64,000 nt of DNA, from the IMG/VR virus record IMGVR_UViG_3300033149_004104, positions 1 through 64,000 of that record; one strand, 5' to 3'. Shown piece after piece: positions 35,184-44,540 of this stretch; the first letter of the stretch is position 1; the number at the start of each line of letters is the position of its first letter. The notes under the pieces are model-generated. The model did no database searches. It saw nothing but the letters and a program-made list of their open reading frames with translations, and had not been told where the DNA came from. The translations under genes and the position numbers were made by a program. Origin of the DNA: a virus.

Positions 35184-35636
35184 ATGGGAAATAGTATGGA
35201 AAATAAAAAGATAATAGAAGAATTCAACAGGCTTCTTAAAGTAAGACTCTATAAGCAAGGAGAAAATCAGTGGCGCCTTGTACCGGTGCAAAAACGTGAT
35301 GGTACACAAATTAGAAGAGGAGAAATTATATTCAGAGGAGATGAAGAAAAGCTTAAATTACTTCTCCGTAGATTAAAAGCTAAAGATAATGAAACCGATC
35401 CGCCGTCGGTAAAGAATAGAACATATCAACAAATGATAGACGGAGCAAAGGATAAAAGCGATCCGTGGATTTGGATCGAACTAAAAGATTGGAATAAATA
35501 TAGAAATAATAATAAGATAACTACTATGGAAAATTATAAAACTTTAAATCTTGAAATTAATAAACCGGTAAAAATAGAACAGAAAGACGGGGCTCTTATT
35601 TTAGAGAGAGGGGATAAAATACGTATATTACAATAA
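35184..35636 (+). CDS. Hypothetical protein with C-terminal KGDKI-type module
   Basis: 150 residues from ATG 35184, or 146 from ATG 35196, which fits better with a transcript begun at the motif. Residues about 1-105 are an unrecognised domain with Q-W-R-L-V-P-V. The last 29 residues are the shared module (I-N-K-P-V-K-I ... L-E-R-G-D-K-I-R-I-L). As in the genes at 19660 and 36051, the module is at or very near the C-terminus. Confidence 0.65.
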   Translation: MGNSMENKKIIEEFNRLLKVRLYKQGENQWRLVPVQKRDGTQIRRGEIIFRGDEEKLKLLLRRLKAKDNETDPPSVKNRTYQQMIDGAKDKSDPWIWIELKDWNKYRNNNKITTMENYKTLNLEINKPVKIEQKDGALILERGDKIRILQ

Positions 35637-35666
35637 AACAGAATACATAGGTGGATAATATTAATA

Positions 35667-36029
35667 ATGAAAGCTATATTTAAAGTTTATGAACAAGAGA
35701 CATTGGAGAATTATTTTAAAAAAGAACTAACATGGACTCTTTCAGAAAAGTTAGAATATAATATTGCTATACAGAATCAAACAAAAATCATAAATTTTAG
35801 CGATATTGATAATATAAAACTTATACTTTTTTCAAGTACAAATAATGAAATATTTAAAGTAAGAATTAGCACTTCTACAGATACTATAACATTTACAGTA
35901 GATGATATATTCTTATTTACCCCGACCGACTTAATGATAAATAGTATAACAGAAATAGCATTGGTTGAGGAATTGGGCAATGAAGTAGAGGTAAAAACGA
36001 TATTTTATGGAGAATTACAAGAAAGCTAA
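35667..36029 (+). CDS. Hypothetical protein
   Basis: 120 residues with ATAGGTGG upstream. Predicted beta-rich (T-K-I-I-N-F-S-D-I-D; V-R-I-S-T-S-T-D-T-I-T-F-T-V). No family recognised. It lies between two genes with the KGDKI module and probably shares their transcript. Confidence 0.6.
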   Translation: MKAIFKVYEQETLENYFKKELTWTLSEKLEYNIAIQNQTKIINFSDIDNIKLILFSSTNNEIFKVRISTSTDTITFTVDDIFLFTPTDLMINSITEIALVEELGNEVEVKTIFYGELQES

Positions 36030-36050
36030 ATTATAAAAAAGGATTATAAT

Positions 36051-36299
36051 ATGACAGATATTGAAATTTTTTTACAAAGAAACATGGACAGGATGGATAG
36101 GGACACGTTGATAGGGGTGATGGCCGATAAATTTAATTTGAGCTTGGAACAAGCAGAAGAAATAATTATGGAAAGGGAAAAAATAAGAAAAAAAGAATCC
36201 CTTATAACAGTAACAAGATCTTTTTTAATAGAGACGAATAATATAGTTTTTGCTTTAGAAAAAGGGGATAAAATTAATATATTACATAGAGTTGAGTAA
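36051..36299 (+). CDS. Small protein with KGDKI module
   Basis: 82 residues. A helical N-terminal half (F-N-L-S-L-E-Q-A-E-E-I-I-M) is joined to the shared module at 51-78 (L-E-K-G-D-K-I-N-I-L), three residues before the end. It is essentially a carrier for the module. The stop overlaps the next ATG (T-A-A-T-G), so it is translationally coupled to the type D GTW gene, which has the same module. Confidence 0.68.
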   Translation: MTDIEIFLQRNMDRMDRDTLIGVMADKFNLSLEQAEEIIMEREKIRKKESLITVTRSFLIETNNIVFALEKGDKINILHRVE

Positions 36300-37276
36300 T
36301 GCCATTACCAGAACCAAGAAAAGATGAAAGTAAACAAGATTTTATTAGTAGATGTGCAGGAGACAGCACAATGAATAGTGAGTTTCCTGATCAAAAACAA
36401 AGACTTGCGGTTTGTTATAGTCAATGGAAAAAACAAAAAAAAGAAGAAATTATAAAACAAATAGAAAAGAAAAAAGAGAATGTAATTGAAATAACTAGAC
36501 CGGTGAAAATAGAACAAAAAAATAAGATTATTTTCTTAGAAAAAGGGGATAAGATTACACTATTAGAAGTGTCTCCTTTAAGAGAGTTTAATAATTTTTT
36601 TATAGAAGCAAGTATTTCAAGTGATGCAATAATCGAATGGGATCAAAGGAATGATACCCCAACCTGGAAGAGGGGAATTTGGGGAAGTGGAACATGGAAA
36701 GAAGGAGATTGGGAAAATGGAACTTGGAAAGATGGAACTTGGAAAGATGGAACTTGGGAACTTGGAATTTGGGAGAGGGGGACTTGGGAAGATGGTATTT
36801 GGGAAAGCGGTATTTGGAAAAGTGGGACTTGGAAAGATGGTACTTGGAAAGGTGGAACTTGGATAAAAGGAACCTGGGAATTCGGAACTTGGATAGAAGG
36901 AACCTGGAGAAAGGGTACTTGGAAAAATGGAGTTTGGAAGTATGGAACTTGGTATGGTGGGATTTGGGAAGATGGAATTTGGATGTATGGAGTTTGGAAT
37001 GATGGAATCTGGAAAAATGGGACTTGGAAAGATGGAACCTGGGAAAATGGAACTTGGTTATACGGAACATGGGAAAGCGGAACTTGGAAAGATGGAACTT
37101 GGGAAAATGGAACTTGGAAAGATGGAACTTGGATCGACGGGGTATGGATAGACGGAATTTGGGAAGGTGGAGTATGGAAAGGTGGGAAAATATGGAATCC
37201 TAAAATAAGAAATTATGAATATAGCAACAAAAATCCATACGAATGTGAATGGAGTTTAAGTTATATGAAGAGGTGA
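36299..37276 (+). CDS. GTW-repeat protein, type D N-terminus (KGDKI module)
   Basis: 325 residues. The start M-P-L-P-E-P-R-K-D-E-S-K-Q-D-F-I-S-R-C with Q-K-Q-R-L-A-V-C resembles a short Cys-containing motif seen in phage head-gene products. Residues 62-89 are the KGDKI module. About 35 GTW units begin near residue 117, then the family cap. This gene links the repeat family to the module found in head-region proteins. ATG overlaps the previous stop. Confidence 0.82.
   Translation: MPLPEPRKDESKQDFISRCAGDSTMNSEFPDQKQRLAVCYSQWKKQKKEEIIKQIEKKKENVIEITRPVKIEQKNKIIFLEKGDKITLLEVSPLREFNNFFIEASISSDAIIEWDQRNDTPTWKRGIWGSGTWKEGDWENGTWKDGTWKDGTWELGIWERGTWEDGIWESGIWKSGTWKDGTWKGGTWIKGTWEFGTWIEGTWRKGTWKNGVWKYGTWYGGIWEDGIWMYGVWNDGIWKNGTWKDGTWENGTWLYGTWESGTWKDGTWENGTWKDGTWIDGVWIDGIWEGGVWKGGKIWNPKIRNYEYSNKNPYECEWSLSYMKR
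36650..37195 (+). repeat. GTW pentapeptide-coding 15-bp repeats in the type D gene
   Basis: About 35 uninterrupted 15-bp units, same consensus as clusters I and II, with the usual final W-K-G-G-K-I-W. Confidence 0.93.
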
Positions 37277-37284
37277 TTGTTATT

Positions 37285-37872
37285 ATGAATAAGAAAATAA
37301 AAAAAATTTCTCCATACGTACAAGAACTCGTAAAATTGACTGGCAAAAAGGTAAGTGAAATAGAAAAACTTTGGGATAAAGCAAAAAAAATTGCAAAAGA
37401 TATGTACGGAATCGAAGAAAAAGATTTTAAAGAAACGCATTATAGATTTATGGTTGATACAGTAAAAAACATGCTGGGATTTAATGAAAATAAGTCTCTT
37501 GTTGTTGAATTTATAAATTCAGAAAAATCAGCTAAAGAATTTATTCAAGAAGCTATTACTACAACAAGTGATTTTCCCCAACTTTGGAAAAGCCATATTA
37601 AATCGGAAGAAGATGAAGATGATGAAATAAATGTTGGTGAAGAAATAGATAAAATTGTTAAACAAACAGAAATCGAAGATAATTATAATGACGGGTCAAA
37701 TAAAAAAATAGTGTATGATATAGAACAATTAAAGAAATTTCCTATTGAGGAAGTATATAAAATAGAGGAAGGTATCACGATGGAAATTAAGCTGCCCAAT
37801 GGAAAGCGAAAATATATTAAAGCGGAGTCGATAGAAAAAGCAAAAGAAGAAGGATGGTGTATAGGGGATTAG
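37285..37872 (+). CDS. Hypothetical protein
   Basis: 195 residues from ATG 37285 (GAAGAGGTG upstream); a longer frame from ATG 37249 would lie within the end of the previous gene. The N-terminal 75 residues contain L-T-G-K-K-V-S-E-I-E-K-L-W-D-K-A-K-K, a pattern I associate with small helical domains in other phage proteins. An acidic linker and a C-terminal L-P-N-G-K-R-K-Y segment follow. No function assigned. Confidence 0.62.
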   Translation: MNKKIKKISPYVQELVKLTGKKVSEIEKLWDKAKKIAKDMYGIEEKDFKETHYRFMVDTVKNMLGFNENKSLVVEFINSEKSAKEFIQEAITTTSDFPQLWKSHIKSEEDEDDEINVGEEIDKIVKQTEIEDNYNDGSNKKIVYDIEQLKKFPIEEVYKIEEGITMEIKLPNGKRKYIKAESIEKAKEEGWCIGD

Positions 37873-37907
37873 TTTAAAAAAATGTAAAAAAAGTATATAT
37901 TAATAAT

Positions 37908-38468
37908 ATGAAAAACACACTTGAAAAATATGTAGAATTTGTACAAGAGCAAATTCAAAAGTATCACAGATACTCCCAACTTATAAATTATGATGCCGGG
38001 GAAATAAATCCTGAAGCAATTAATACAGCACTTGCTCAATATAATGACATATTACTTATGCTTATCTCAGAATACAATAGATTAAAAGCGGATGCGCATG
38101 ATGTTGAGGTTGAATATCAAATATGGTGGGATGATAAATTTACTTCTATGCGTAGGCAATTAAACCCACCGGATATTGTTGCCTCTAAATGGCTTTCTAA
38201 GAGTGAAATAGAATCAGAAACTCGAGCTCAGTATTCTAAAGAATATAGAGAATGGCAAGATAAATTATTTCAAGCACAACAGAAGAAAGCTTTTTTAGGA
38301 CAATTATTGGACTCATGGAAAAAAATGGATTCAATTCTTATCACAATTAGTACAAATCTAAGAGCAGAAATGCGTTCTCTATCACTTGATAATAGACTGA
38401 TGTATAAAAAAGAAGAATTAGCGAGCTCTTCCACTCCAATAAGACGGGAAAAAATCATTAAAAAATAA
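37908..38468 (+). CDS. Helical protein, possibly UvsY-like
   Basis: 186 residues, almost entirely helical and charged. It contains W-W-D-D-K-F, a K-S-E-I-E-S-E-T-R-A segment and a long C-terminal helix with W-K-K-M-D-S-I-L. Size and helical E-S-E-I-E layout are reminiscent of UvsY recombination mediators, but the match is not strong enough to name it. The ATG directly follows ATATATTAATAAT, a variant of the late motif, with no room for a Shine-Dalgarno. Confidence 0.6.
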   Translation: MKNTLEKYVEFVQEQIQKYHRYSQLINYDAGEINPEAINTALAQYNDILLMLISEYNRLKADAHDVEVEYQIWWDDKFTSMRRQLNPPDIVASKWLSKSEIESETRAQYSKEYREWQDKLFQAQQKKAFLGQLLDSWKKMDSILITISTNLRAEMRSLSLDNRLMYKKEELASSSTPIRREKIIKK

Positions 38469-38473
38469 TTGTA

Positions 38474-38512
38474 AACCTATTACTAATATACTATAGACAT
38501 TAGAAATAGGTT
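38474..38512 (+). promoter_or_regulatory. Late-promoter motif inside a hairpin covering the ribosome site
   Basis: AACCTATT (38474-38481) is the exact complement of AATAGGTT (38505-38512). The motif TTACTAATATACTATA (38480-38495) lies in and beside the loop. The 3' arm contains the AGGTT that precedes GTG 38519. Confidence 0.6.
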
Positions 38513-38518
38513 AGCTTA

Positions 38519-39037
38519 GTGGGGTATCAAGATAAAATTTCCTCTACATTTGCGCAATGGACTCGCAATATAAACGATTATAAAATCCAGCAAAGTGGAT
38601 TTGAAGGTCAAGTTATTCGTCTTAAGACAACAGCAAACATGTACGGGGACGAAACAGAGTGGGAAATAGTTTCTCATGACATTGTAACTGTTTCACTTTC
38701 TATTCCAGGTGAGATTCCTTTAACAAGATTGCGAAAGGACGTAACTGAAGAAGTTCCAGAAATTAAAAATGTTTTTCTTTACGATATATTGCCTATTACA
38801 GGCAGTTCACGTTTTGAAGATAATATAGAGAAAGATGATTTACTTATACATAAAATATATACTGAAAGGGAAAAAGATTCATACTATCTTGTACTTAAAG
38901 TATCTGAAATTCAAGGGAATATATCAATTAAGCAACTTATTAGAAAATCTTTTTCTTGTGCTCCATATAATGGATCCCTTCCACAAAAGGTACAAGATAT
39001 TATCGATAGTTATATAGAAGATGAGGATAAAATATAA
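38519..39037 (+). CDS. Probable virion protein
   Basis: 172 residues from GTG 38519. Beta-rich soluble sequence with V-I-R-L-K-T-T-A-N, I-V-S-H-D-I-V-T-V-S-L and S-F-S-C-A-P-Y-N-G-S-L-P. The late promoter supports a structural or assembly role; no family recognised. The stop overlaps the next ATG (T-A-A-T-G), so the two are coupled. Confidence 0.6.
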   Translation: MGYQDKISSTFAQWTRNINDYKIQQSGFEGQVIRLKTTANMYGDETEWEIVSHDIVTVSLSIPGEIPLTRLRKDVTEEVPEIKNVFLYDILPITGSSRFEDNIEKDDLLIHKIYTEREKDSYYLVLKVSEIQGNISIKQLIRKSFSCAPYNGSLPQKVQDIIDSYIEDEDKI

Positions 39038-40452
39038 TGACTACAGGGGAAAAATTAAAAAAAAATTTAGGTCTTGAAAAATTAAAATATGTTAAAATAA
39101 GTAGGGCAGTTTTGTCTTCGTATAGAATTTTATTTGTTTGGTACGATAGTTACAGGCCTACAATGCCTATAACCAATCACAGAATAAAAAAGTTTCCGTG
39201 GATAGCTCATATTTTTCATGGAACCGACTTATACCACAATACAAATAAAATAACAGTTTTTACTCCAGCTATTAATATAGAGGATTATAATGGTGCTATT
39301 AGAGGGTCACTAATTATTCCTGTTAATCTAGCGGGGGATAGATTTATTAATAAGAAACAATTTACAAAAATTTTTGAAAGTAAATTGAATGAGAAGTTTG
39401 TTGATTATATCAAAAGCGTATTCAATAATAAAGAGTATACAATTTATGTAAACCCCACTGCTAAAGAAGTAAAAGAAATACATAAAGAAGACCCTGATAA
39501 TCCGGGAATGCGGGGCATATTCCTTTCAAATATTAATAAAGTATTCGTTGCTAATTCAAATTTGTTACATAAAAGTATAAAAAACTATTTAGAAAAGCTT
39601 TATTCTCCTCTTAATCTTAATGAATATGGATTATATTTCACAACTGATAGCAGAATAGAAACAATAATAATAGAATGTATAAGCGATGACGCATTTAAAG
39701 AATTTGTATCTAGTGATTTTTATAATAAATTTCTTTTAAATTATGAAATCGAGTTAAAAGAAGTGCTACTTGAGAAACAATCTATATTACTTGGAGAGAG
39801 GGCTTTAAAAGAATTTGTAACACTTAATGATTTAAAAAGTGTTGATACTATTAGTAATTTTACACAAGTATGGAGAAAAGATAGGAATCGAGTTATGGGC
39901 GCAGAGAATATAACTGCTAAACTTATTGATTGTGTTATAGATGAAGCTGATAGAAGTGTTACATTTCAATTTCTTACTGAAGCGACAGAATTGGGGAATA
40001 AAGAACCAAACGATAATATAAATAGCCCATACAGATTTTATCCGGGGCCTAAAGGGGAAGTTGATCCCGAGACTTTTAAAATAAAGCGTAATAGAAGCAG
40101 AACGTATGAAATACAAATTAAAATACTTGAATTTTTTGATTGGCTAGATGCATTTGAAGGTGAAAAAATAGGACGAAAAGAAATAAATGAAATTTTAGAA
40201 GTAAGTAATGTACAAATATTTAGTACAAGCCCATCTTTTCATTGGCAAGGGATGAATTATAATCTTTCTCAAATAGATGCAAGTATATATCCAACTGACA
40301 TTCCAAATTCAGTATGGGGGCCACGACATGGCGATCCTAGTGGATATTTTCTTGACAAACACACTTATGGATTACTAAGACAAATTTCATTTTTTGCACA
40401 ACAAATGGGAAGTATGTTAACTGGTAAACTTCAAAGAAGAGGGCTAATATAA
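39037..40452 (+). CDS. Large hypothetical protein
   Basis: 471 residues. The N-terminal half has mixed alpha/beta content with V-W-Y-D-S-Y-R-P-T near 35. The C-terminal 70 residues contain S-P-S-F-H-W-Q-G-M and G-Y-F-L-D-K-H-T-Y-G-L-L, a pattern like the Cys/His 'C-P-S-F...C-K-H' motifs of other large-phage proteins. The cysteines are replaced (S, L), so any metal site is lost. Function unknown. Coupled to the preceding gene. Confidence 0.62.
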   Translation: MTTGEKLKKNLGLEKLKYVKISRAVLSSYRILFVWYDSYRPTMPITNHRIKKFPWIAHIFHGTDLYHNTNKITVFTPAINIEDYNGAIRGSLIIPVNLAGDRFINKKQFTKIFESKLNEKFVDYIKSVFNNKEYTIYVNPTAKEVKEIHKEDPDNPGMRGIFLSNINKVFVANSNLLHKSIKNYLEKLYSPLNLNEYGLYFTTDSRIETIIIECISDDAFKEFVSSDFYNKFLLNYEIELKEVLLEKQSILLGERALKEFVTLNDLKSVDTISNFTQVWRKDRNRVMGAENITAKLIDCVIDEADRSVTFQFLTEATELGNKEPNDNINSPYRFYPGPKGEVDPETFKIKRNRSRTYEIQIKILEFFDWLDAFEGEKIGRKEINEILEVSNVQIFSTSPSFHWQGMNYNLSQIDASIYPTDIPNSVWGPRHGDPSGYFLDKHTYGLLRQISFFAQQMGSMLTGKLQRRGLI

Positions 40453-40527
40453 TATTTTAAGATTTTTTTACTAAAATATCATAGGAATATAATATTTAAA
40501 ATTGTTATAATAGAGAGGATAAGAATA

Positions 40528-41103
40528 ATGATCAATATTATAAGAGAAATTAGATTTAGCAAATACTTTCCTTTTGTGGTTAATAAAGATTCGTTGAAAC
40601 ATTTTCAAGCAAATTTTAAACTAGATCCGTCTATTGTACAGATACAAAATGACGAAGGCGAATGGGTGAGCTTAGATACTATAATAGATAAAGAAAAAGG
40701 GCTGAAATATACTGTAGATATTAAAAAGGTGTCTGGAGGCAAACGAGTACCGGTTAATCGAGGTAATATTATAGACGAGATAAAAGTTTTTGTACATGTA
40801 GTTACTTTTTCAAATGATTTTACAACTATGAGGAATTTAAAAGGCAATTTTGGCATTATGGTTTTTTCAACTGTTGCCAGAATTTTAATAGAGTTTCAAA
40901 AGAGGTATTCAACGCAATTTCAATGTTTTACATTTACTCCAGCACATCCTAAATTAGAAGGTGTTTATGAAATATTAGCTAGAGAATCCGAAAAACAAGG
41001 AGACCTGGTATATATAAATAGTAATATTGGAAGATCATCAAAAAAATGGTATTTATTAAATAAGAAACTTTGGAAAAAATATACACAAATTAAAGGAGTT
41101 TAA
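40528..41103 (+). CDS. Hypothetical protein
   Basis: 191 residues, AGAGAGGATAAG upstream. Starts M-I-N-I-I-R-E-I-R, like several neighbours. The middle is beta-rich (V-F-V-H-V-V-T-F) and the end basic (S-S-K-K-W-Y-L-L-N-K-K). No family recognised. It precedes the AAA-type ATPase by two bases and may be its partner. Confidence 0.6.
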   Translation: MINIIREIRFSKYFPFVVNKDSLKHFQANFKLDPSIVQIQNDEGEWVSLDTIIDKEKGLKYTVDIKKVSGGKRVPVNRGNIIDEIKVFVHVVTFSNDFTTMRNLKGNFGIMVFSTVARILIEFQKRYSTQFQCFTFTPAHPKLEGVYEILARESEKQGDLVYINSNIGRSSKKWYLLNKKLWKKYTQIKGV

Positions 41104-41105
41104 TT

Positions 41106-42659
41106 ATGAGATTTATAACACGAGAGATAAGATCTCTAGCGAAGATTCATCCTAGAAGGATTGATGAAGCTTTTCAAGTTCATTCGTTAAAAAAAGCAGC
41201 TAAGAATATATTCAGTTATCTAGGTAAAAAGGTAGGTTGGCGAGAACTTGTTGGTATATCTGAAGATATAATGGTTCCAACATATTATTCGTTAACAGGT
41301 ATAGGTAATTTTGTAGGATTTGAAGCATATCTTACTTCTGGTGGAAAAATAAGATTGGATTTTTCTATTAAAGATGGATCAGGAAAAGTATATTCAGTAT
41401 CGTGGTTTGAAAAACCTGCTAGAAAAGCAACTAAATATATTAAAATTCCCCCGCAATTTAACATAGTTGAAGTGTTAGATCATGTAATTGTCGCATTAAC
41501 TGGTGAATATAGTCAATTGTTTTCAGAATCTATTTCTTTCAGAGAAAGAGTTAGAAAATTTGATTTTGTAAGAGAGTGGTTGACGAACACTCCAGATAAA
41601 GGACGAATCTATAGTGAAATTAAGAGAAGAGGAACCGATTGGGACGGTTTATTAGTTCAATATTATGAATATCACGAGTCTAAAGGGCAACCGCGTTCTA
41701 AAGTGAGCTTAAATAAAGTAACTTTTCAAGTTTATTGTAGTAAAATTTTCAAGGAGGAGGGGCAAGAAAATTTAAGTAATAGTATACCTCATGTAAATGT
41801 TTCGGCTGGGGTAGAAGAACAAGCGGTTAGTAGCGATGTTGAGTCAGAAAACCTATTCCAAAATGAGCTTTTAGAAAATGAGCATATTGAAAAATTTGAG
41901 TATTTAAAATTTCAATTATATAATATTAAAAACGGGGATCCGAATACGTTATCTTTATATATTTATGGGAGAGGTGGAATTGGAAAAAGCTACTGGGCAA
42001 AAAAGATATTAGGCGATTTACCCAATACTTATTATACTAAAGGCAAGATAAAAGGATATCAAGGCCTTCTTCAATTGCTCTACGATCATAAAGATAATGA
42101 AATATTGATATTAGATGATATAATTAGCAAAGAGGATATGAAAAATACCACAATTGAAAACATTTTAAAAGCTGTACTAGATCCAGAACCTCCTAGACGA
42201 GTAAAAGTTGAAAGAAGGATACCTAGTTCAGAAATAAGTTCTGCAGAAGCTCCGATATCAGGTGAAGAGGACATAGTTGATTTTACATCTGAACAAGGAA
42301 TAATTGTTGAAGATAATTTATATAATTTTGAATTTAATTCAAGAGTAGTTTTTATTACAAATTATCCTGAAAAACCGCAAGCCTTTGGTGACCGTGTTTT
42401 AAGTATATCTATGTTATTTTCTGATACGCAAGTGGCCGATATTATAAAAAACGTTTTGGATAAAATTGAACCCGTAGATGTAGGAATAGAGAATAAACAA
42501 TTTATTCTAAATTGGTTGCAAGAAAGATATAGAGGAAGACGTAAATTACAACAATTGAGTTTTCGTGTTTTTCAAAAGGTGTTGAGCATATATATGGGTG
42601 CTAAACATCTGGGTGGGAATAAATGGCAGAAATGGGCTTTTTATGAATTAGCTTCATAA
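41106..42659 (+). CDS. AAA+-type ATPase with novel N-terminal domain
   Basis: 517 residues. Residues 1-230 are unrecognised and begin M-R-F-I-T-R-E-I-R. A P-loop Y-G-R-G-G-I-G-K-S lies at about 287-295, Walker B I-L-I-L-D-D near 335 and a sensor-like V-F-I-T-N-Y near 420. About 60 acidic linker residues are inserted between Walker B and the sensor. It resembles phage AAA+ proteins that remodel or load partners. Its place among virion and GTW genes, away from the replication block, argues for a role in assembly or host takeover. Confidence 0.75.
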   Translation: MRFITREIRSLAKIHPRRIDEAFQVHSLKKAAKNIFSYLGKKVGWRELVGISEDIMVPTYYSLTGIGNFVGFEAYLTSGGKIRLDFSIKDGSGKVYSVSWFEKPARKATKYIKIPPQFNIVEVLDHVIVALTGEYSQLFSESISFRERVRKFDFVREWLTNTPDKGRIYSEIKRRGTDWDGLLVQYYEYHESKGQPRSKVSLNKVTFQVYCSKIFKEEGQENLSNSIPHVNVSAGVEEQAVSSDVESENLFQNELLENEHIEKFEYLKFQLYNIKNGDPNTLSLYIYGRGGIGKSYWAKKILGDLPNTYYTKGKIKGYQGLLQLLYDHKDNEILILDDIISKEDMKNTTIENILKAVLDPEPPRRVKVERRIPSSEISSAEAPISGEEDIVDFTSEQGIIVEDNLYNFEFNSRVVFITNYPEKPQAFGDRVLSISMLFSDTQVADIIKNVLDKIEPVDVGIENKQFILNWLQERYRGRRKLQQLSFRVFQKVLSIYMGAKHLGGNKWQKWAFYELAS

Positions 42660-42676
42660 AATCAAAGAGAAAAAAA

Positions 42677-43030
42677 GTGAAAAGAAAATTAGAAATTTAT
42701 ATGTATAGTAACAACTGGGTTTTTGATGAACCAGGGGTTTGTGAAAAAGAACCGTTTGTTATGGGCAGTTCAGAAATTATAACAAATGTAGCAAAGAAAA
42801 AAGGTATTAAAAATTTACGAGAGAAAGTTTTGTTACTTATATTTAGCGATTCTCCTTTTCAAGGGGCAGATTGTAAATTATTTTGGGATGGTGAATCTTT
42901 AAATGGTAATTGGTATGTCAACTCTGAAACAAATGAAAAAGGATGGCTATGTCCGGTGTTATTATATTATTTTAATAAAGCACCAGAGAATATTTATTTT
43001 TCTGTAGAAGAAAAAATAAATTGTTATTAG
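42677..43030 (+). CDS. DUF6717-like protein
   Basis: 117 residues from GTG 42677. The pattern W-V-F-D-E-P, E-P-F-V-M-G, F-S-D-S-P-F, G-N-W-Y and G-W-L-C-P-V-L-L-Y-Y-F matches a small uncharacterised family that I remember as DUF6717. Function unknown. It occurs here between the ATPase and GTW cluster II. Confidence 0.68.
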   Translation: MKRKLEIYMYSNNWVFDEPGVCEKEPFVMGSSEIITNVAKKKGIKNLREKVLLLIFSDSPFQGADCKLFWDGESLNGNWYVNSETNEKGWLCPVLLYYFNKAPENIYFSVEEKINCY

Positions 43031-43049
43031 CAAACAAGGGGATTGATTG

Positions 43050-44522
43050 ATGATCATTATAAGAAAATTAAATGAATATTTATCAGGATTTGATTATCGT
43101 CTTCCTGATGACCCCGAATTGATTTTATACGATTTCTATTTCTTAACTACTTACGGGAACGATATAGAAACAAATATGCCTGAGGCGGACTTCGCAATAA
43201 AGGAGGCTTCTGATAAAATTGTAGAGAGTCTTCATGCCCACATGTTAAAGGCAGTAAAATATGCGCTATGTAGTGAAATTAGACATATTTTCGATGGATT
43301 AAGAGATATTGAATCTCTTGAAGAATTAGCAAAAATGGATAAAAAAATAAATAGATTTGTTAATTCATATTCTAGAAATTATGAATTAAGTACTGGTATT
43401 GATCTTACGAATCGAGAACTTCGAGGTGTACTTACAAAAGAAACAGAATCAAGCAGACTAGCCTCTTATGAAGCTATTATTGAAACACAAAAAGAATTAA
43501 ATATGACAAATATGGAATTGGCTAAAATTTTTAGTAGCCTGTTTTTAGAATTAGATTGGAAACGTGATTACGGGGGAAGAGCTTGGGATATGATAGTTGA
43601 TGGATATAAAATGCTTCTGAAAGCTAAGAGGAAAAATGAAAAAATCATTGCCATCGATCACACTTATGATTTACAGCATAATACTGATACGGTTTTTAAT
43701 AAACTGCAGATATACTATAAAGATAGCTCTGGATATGGGTGGATTAGAAGAGCGTTAAATTGGAAAAAGGATGTAGAAGATATTCGTTTTTTTTATGAAA
43801 AAGTATCACCTCAACTACGGAGAATAGTAGCTTTTATAGCGTATAATGTGTACGGACTTACAATGGAAGATAAATCTTATCAGCATAGAGTTTGGACAGG
43901 CGGAATTTGGGCGGGGGGAACTTGGAATGATGGAATTTGGAAAAATGGGATTTGGAAAGATGGAACTTGGAATGACGGGGCTTGGATTAACGGAACCTGG
44001 GAGAAAGGAGCCTGGAGAAATGGAATTTGGAAAAATGGAATATGGCAAAATGGAACCTGGGAGCTTGGAACCTGGGAAAATGGTACTTGGGAATATGGAA
44101 TTTGGGAAAACGGTACTTGGAAATATGGAACTTGGTTTTACGGAACTTGGAAAAATGGAACTTGGGAAGACGGGGAATGGAAAGATGGGGTCTGGGAATA
44201 TGGAGTTTGGAAAAATGGAGTTTGGAAGTATGGAACTTGGTATAATGGAACCTGGGAAAACGGGACTCGAGAAAGTGGAACATGGCTAGAAGGGGTTTGG
44301 AAAAATGGAGTTTGGGAAGATGGTACTTGGTTGTATGGAGTTTGGAAAGATGGGGTTTGGAATGATGGAATCTGGGAAAATGGGATTTGGGAAGATGGAA
44401 TTTGGAGAAACGGAGCTTGGGAGGGTGGCAAAATATGGAATCCTAAAACAAGAGAATATGAATATAGTAATAAAAACCCATACAAGTGTGAATGGAGTTT
44501 AAGCTATAGAAAAGAGCGATAA
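43050..44522 (+). CDS. GTW-repeat protein, type B N-terminus
   Basis: 490 residues from ATG 43050 (AAGGGG upstream; TTG 43047 is adjacent). Type B domain, about 280 residues: L-P-D-D-P-E-L-I-L-Y-D-F-Y, then M-L-K-A-V-K-Y-A-L, D-H-T-Y-D-L-Q-H-N-T and a C-terminal V-A-F-I-A-Y-N-V-Y-G. This copy is the most divergent: it lacks the L-D-F-L-L-D-D segment of the others. About 36 GTW units, one with Arg for Trp (T-R-E-S-G), and the family cap. Type B has no known function to me. Confidence 0.84.
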   Translation: MIIIRKLNEYLSGFDYRLPDDPELILYDFYFLTTYGNDIETNMPEADFAIKEASDKIVESLHAHMLKAVKYALCSEIRHIFDGLRDIESLEELAKMDKKINRFVNSYSRNYELSTGIDLTNRELRGVLTKETESSRLASYEAIIETQKELNMTNMELAKIFSSLFLELDWKRDYGGRAWDMIVDGYKMLLKAKRKNEKIIAIDHTYDLQHNTDTVFNKLQIYYKDSSGYGWIRRALNWKKDVEDIRFFYEKVSPQLRRIVAFIAYNVYGLTMEDKSYQHRVWTGGIWAGGTWNDGIWKNGIWKDGTWNDGAWINGTWEKGAWRNGIWKNGIWQNGTWELGTWENGTWEYGIWENGTWKYGTWFYGTWKNGTWEDGEWKDGVWEYGVWKNGVWKYGTWYNGTWENGTRESGTWLEGVWKNGVWEDGTWLYGVWKDGVWNDGIWENGIWEDGIWRNGAWEGGKIWNPKTREYEYSNKNPYKCEWSLSYRKER

Positions 44523-44540
44523 AACAAAGGTCTGTCAGCA

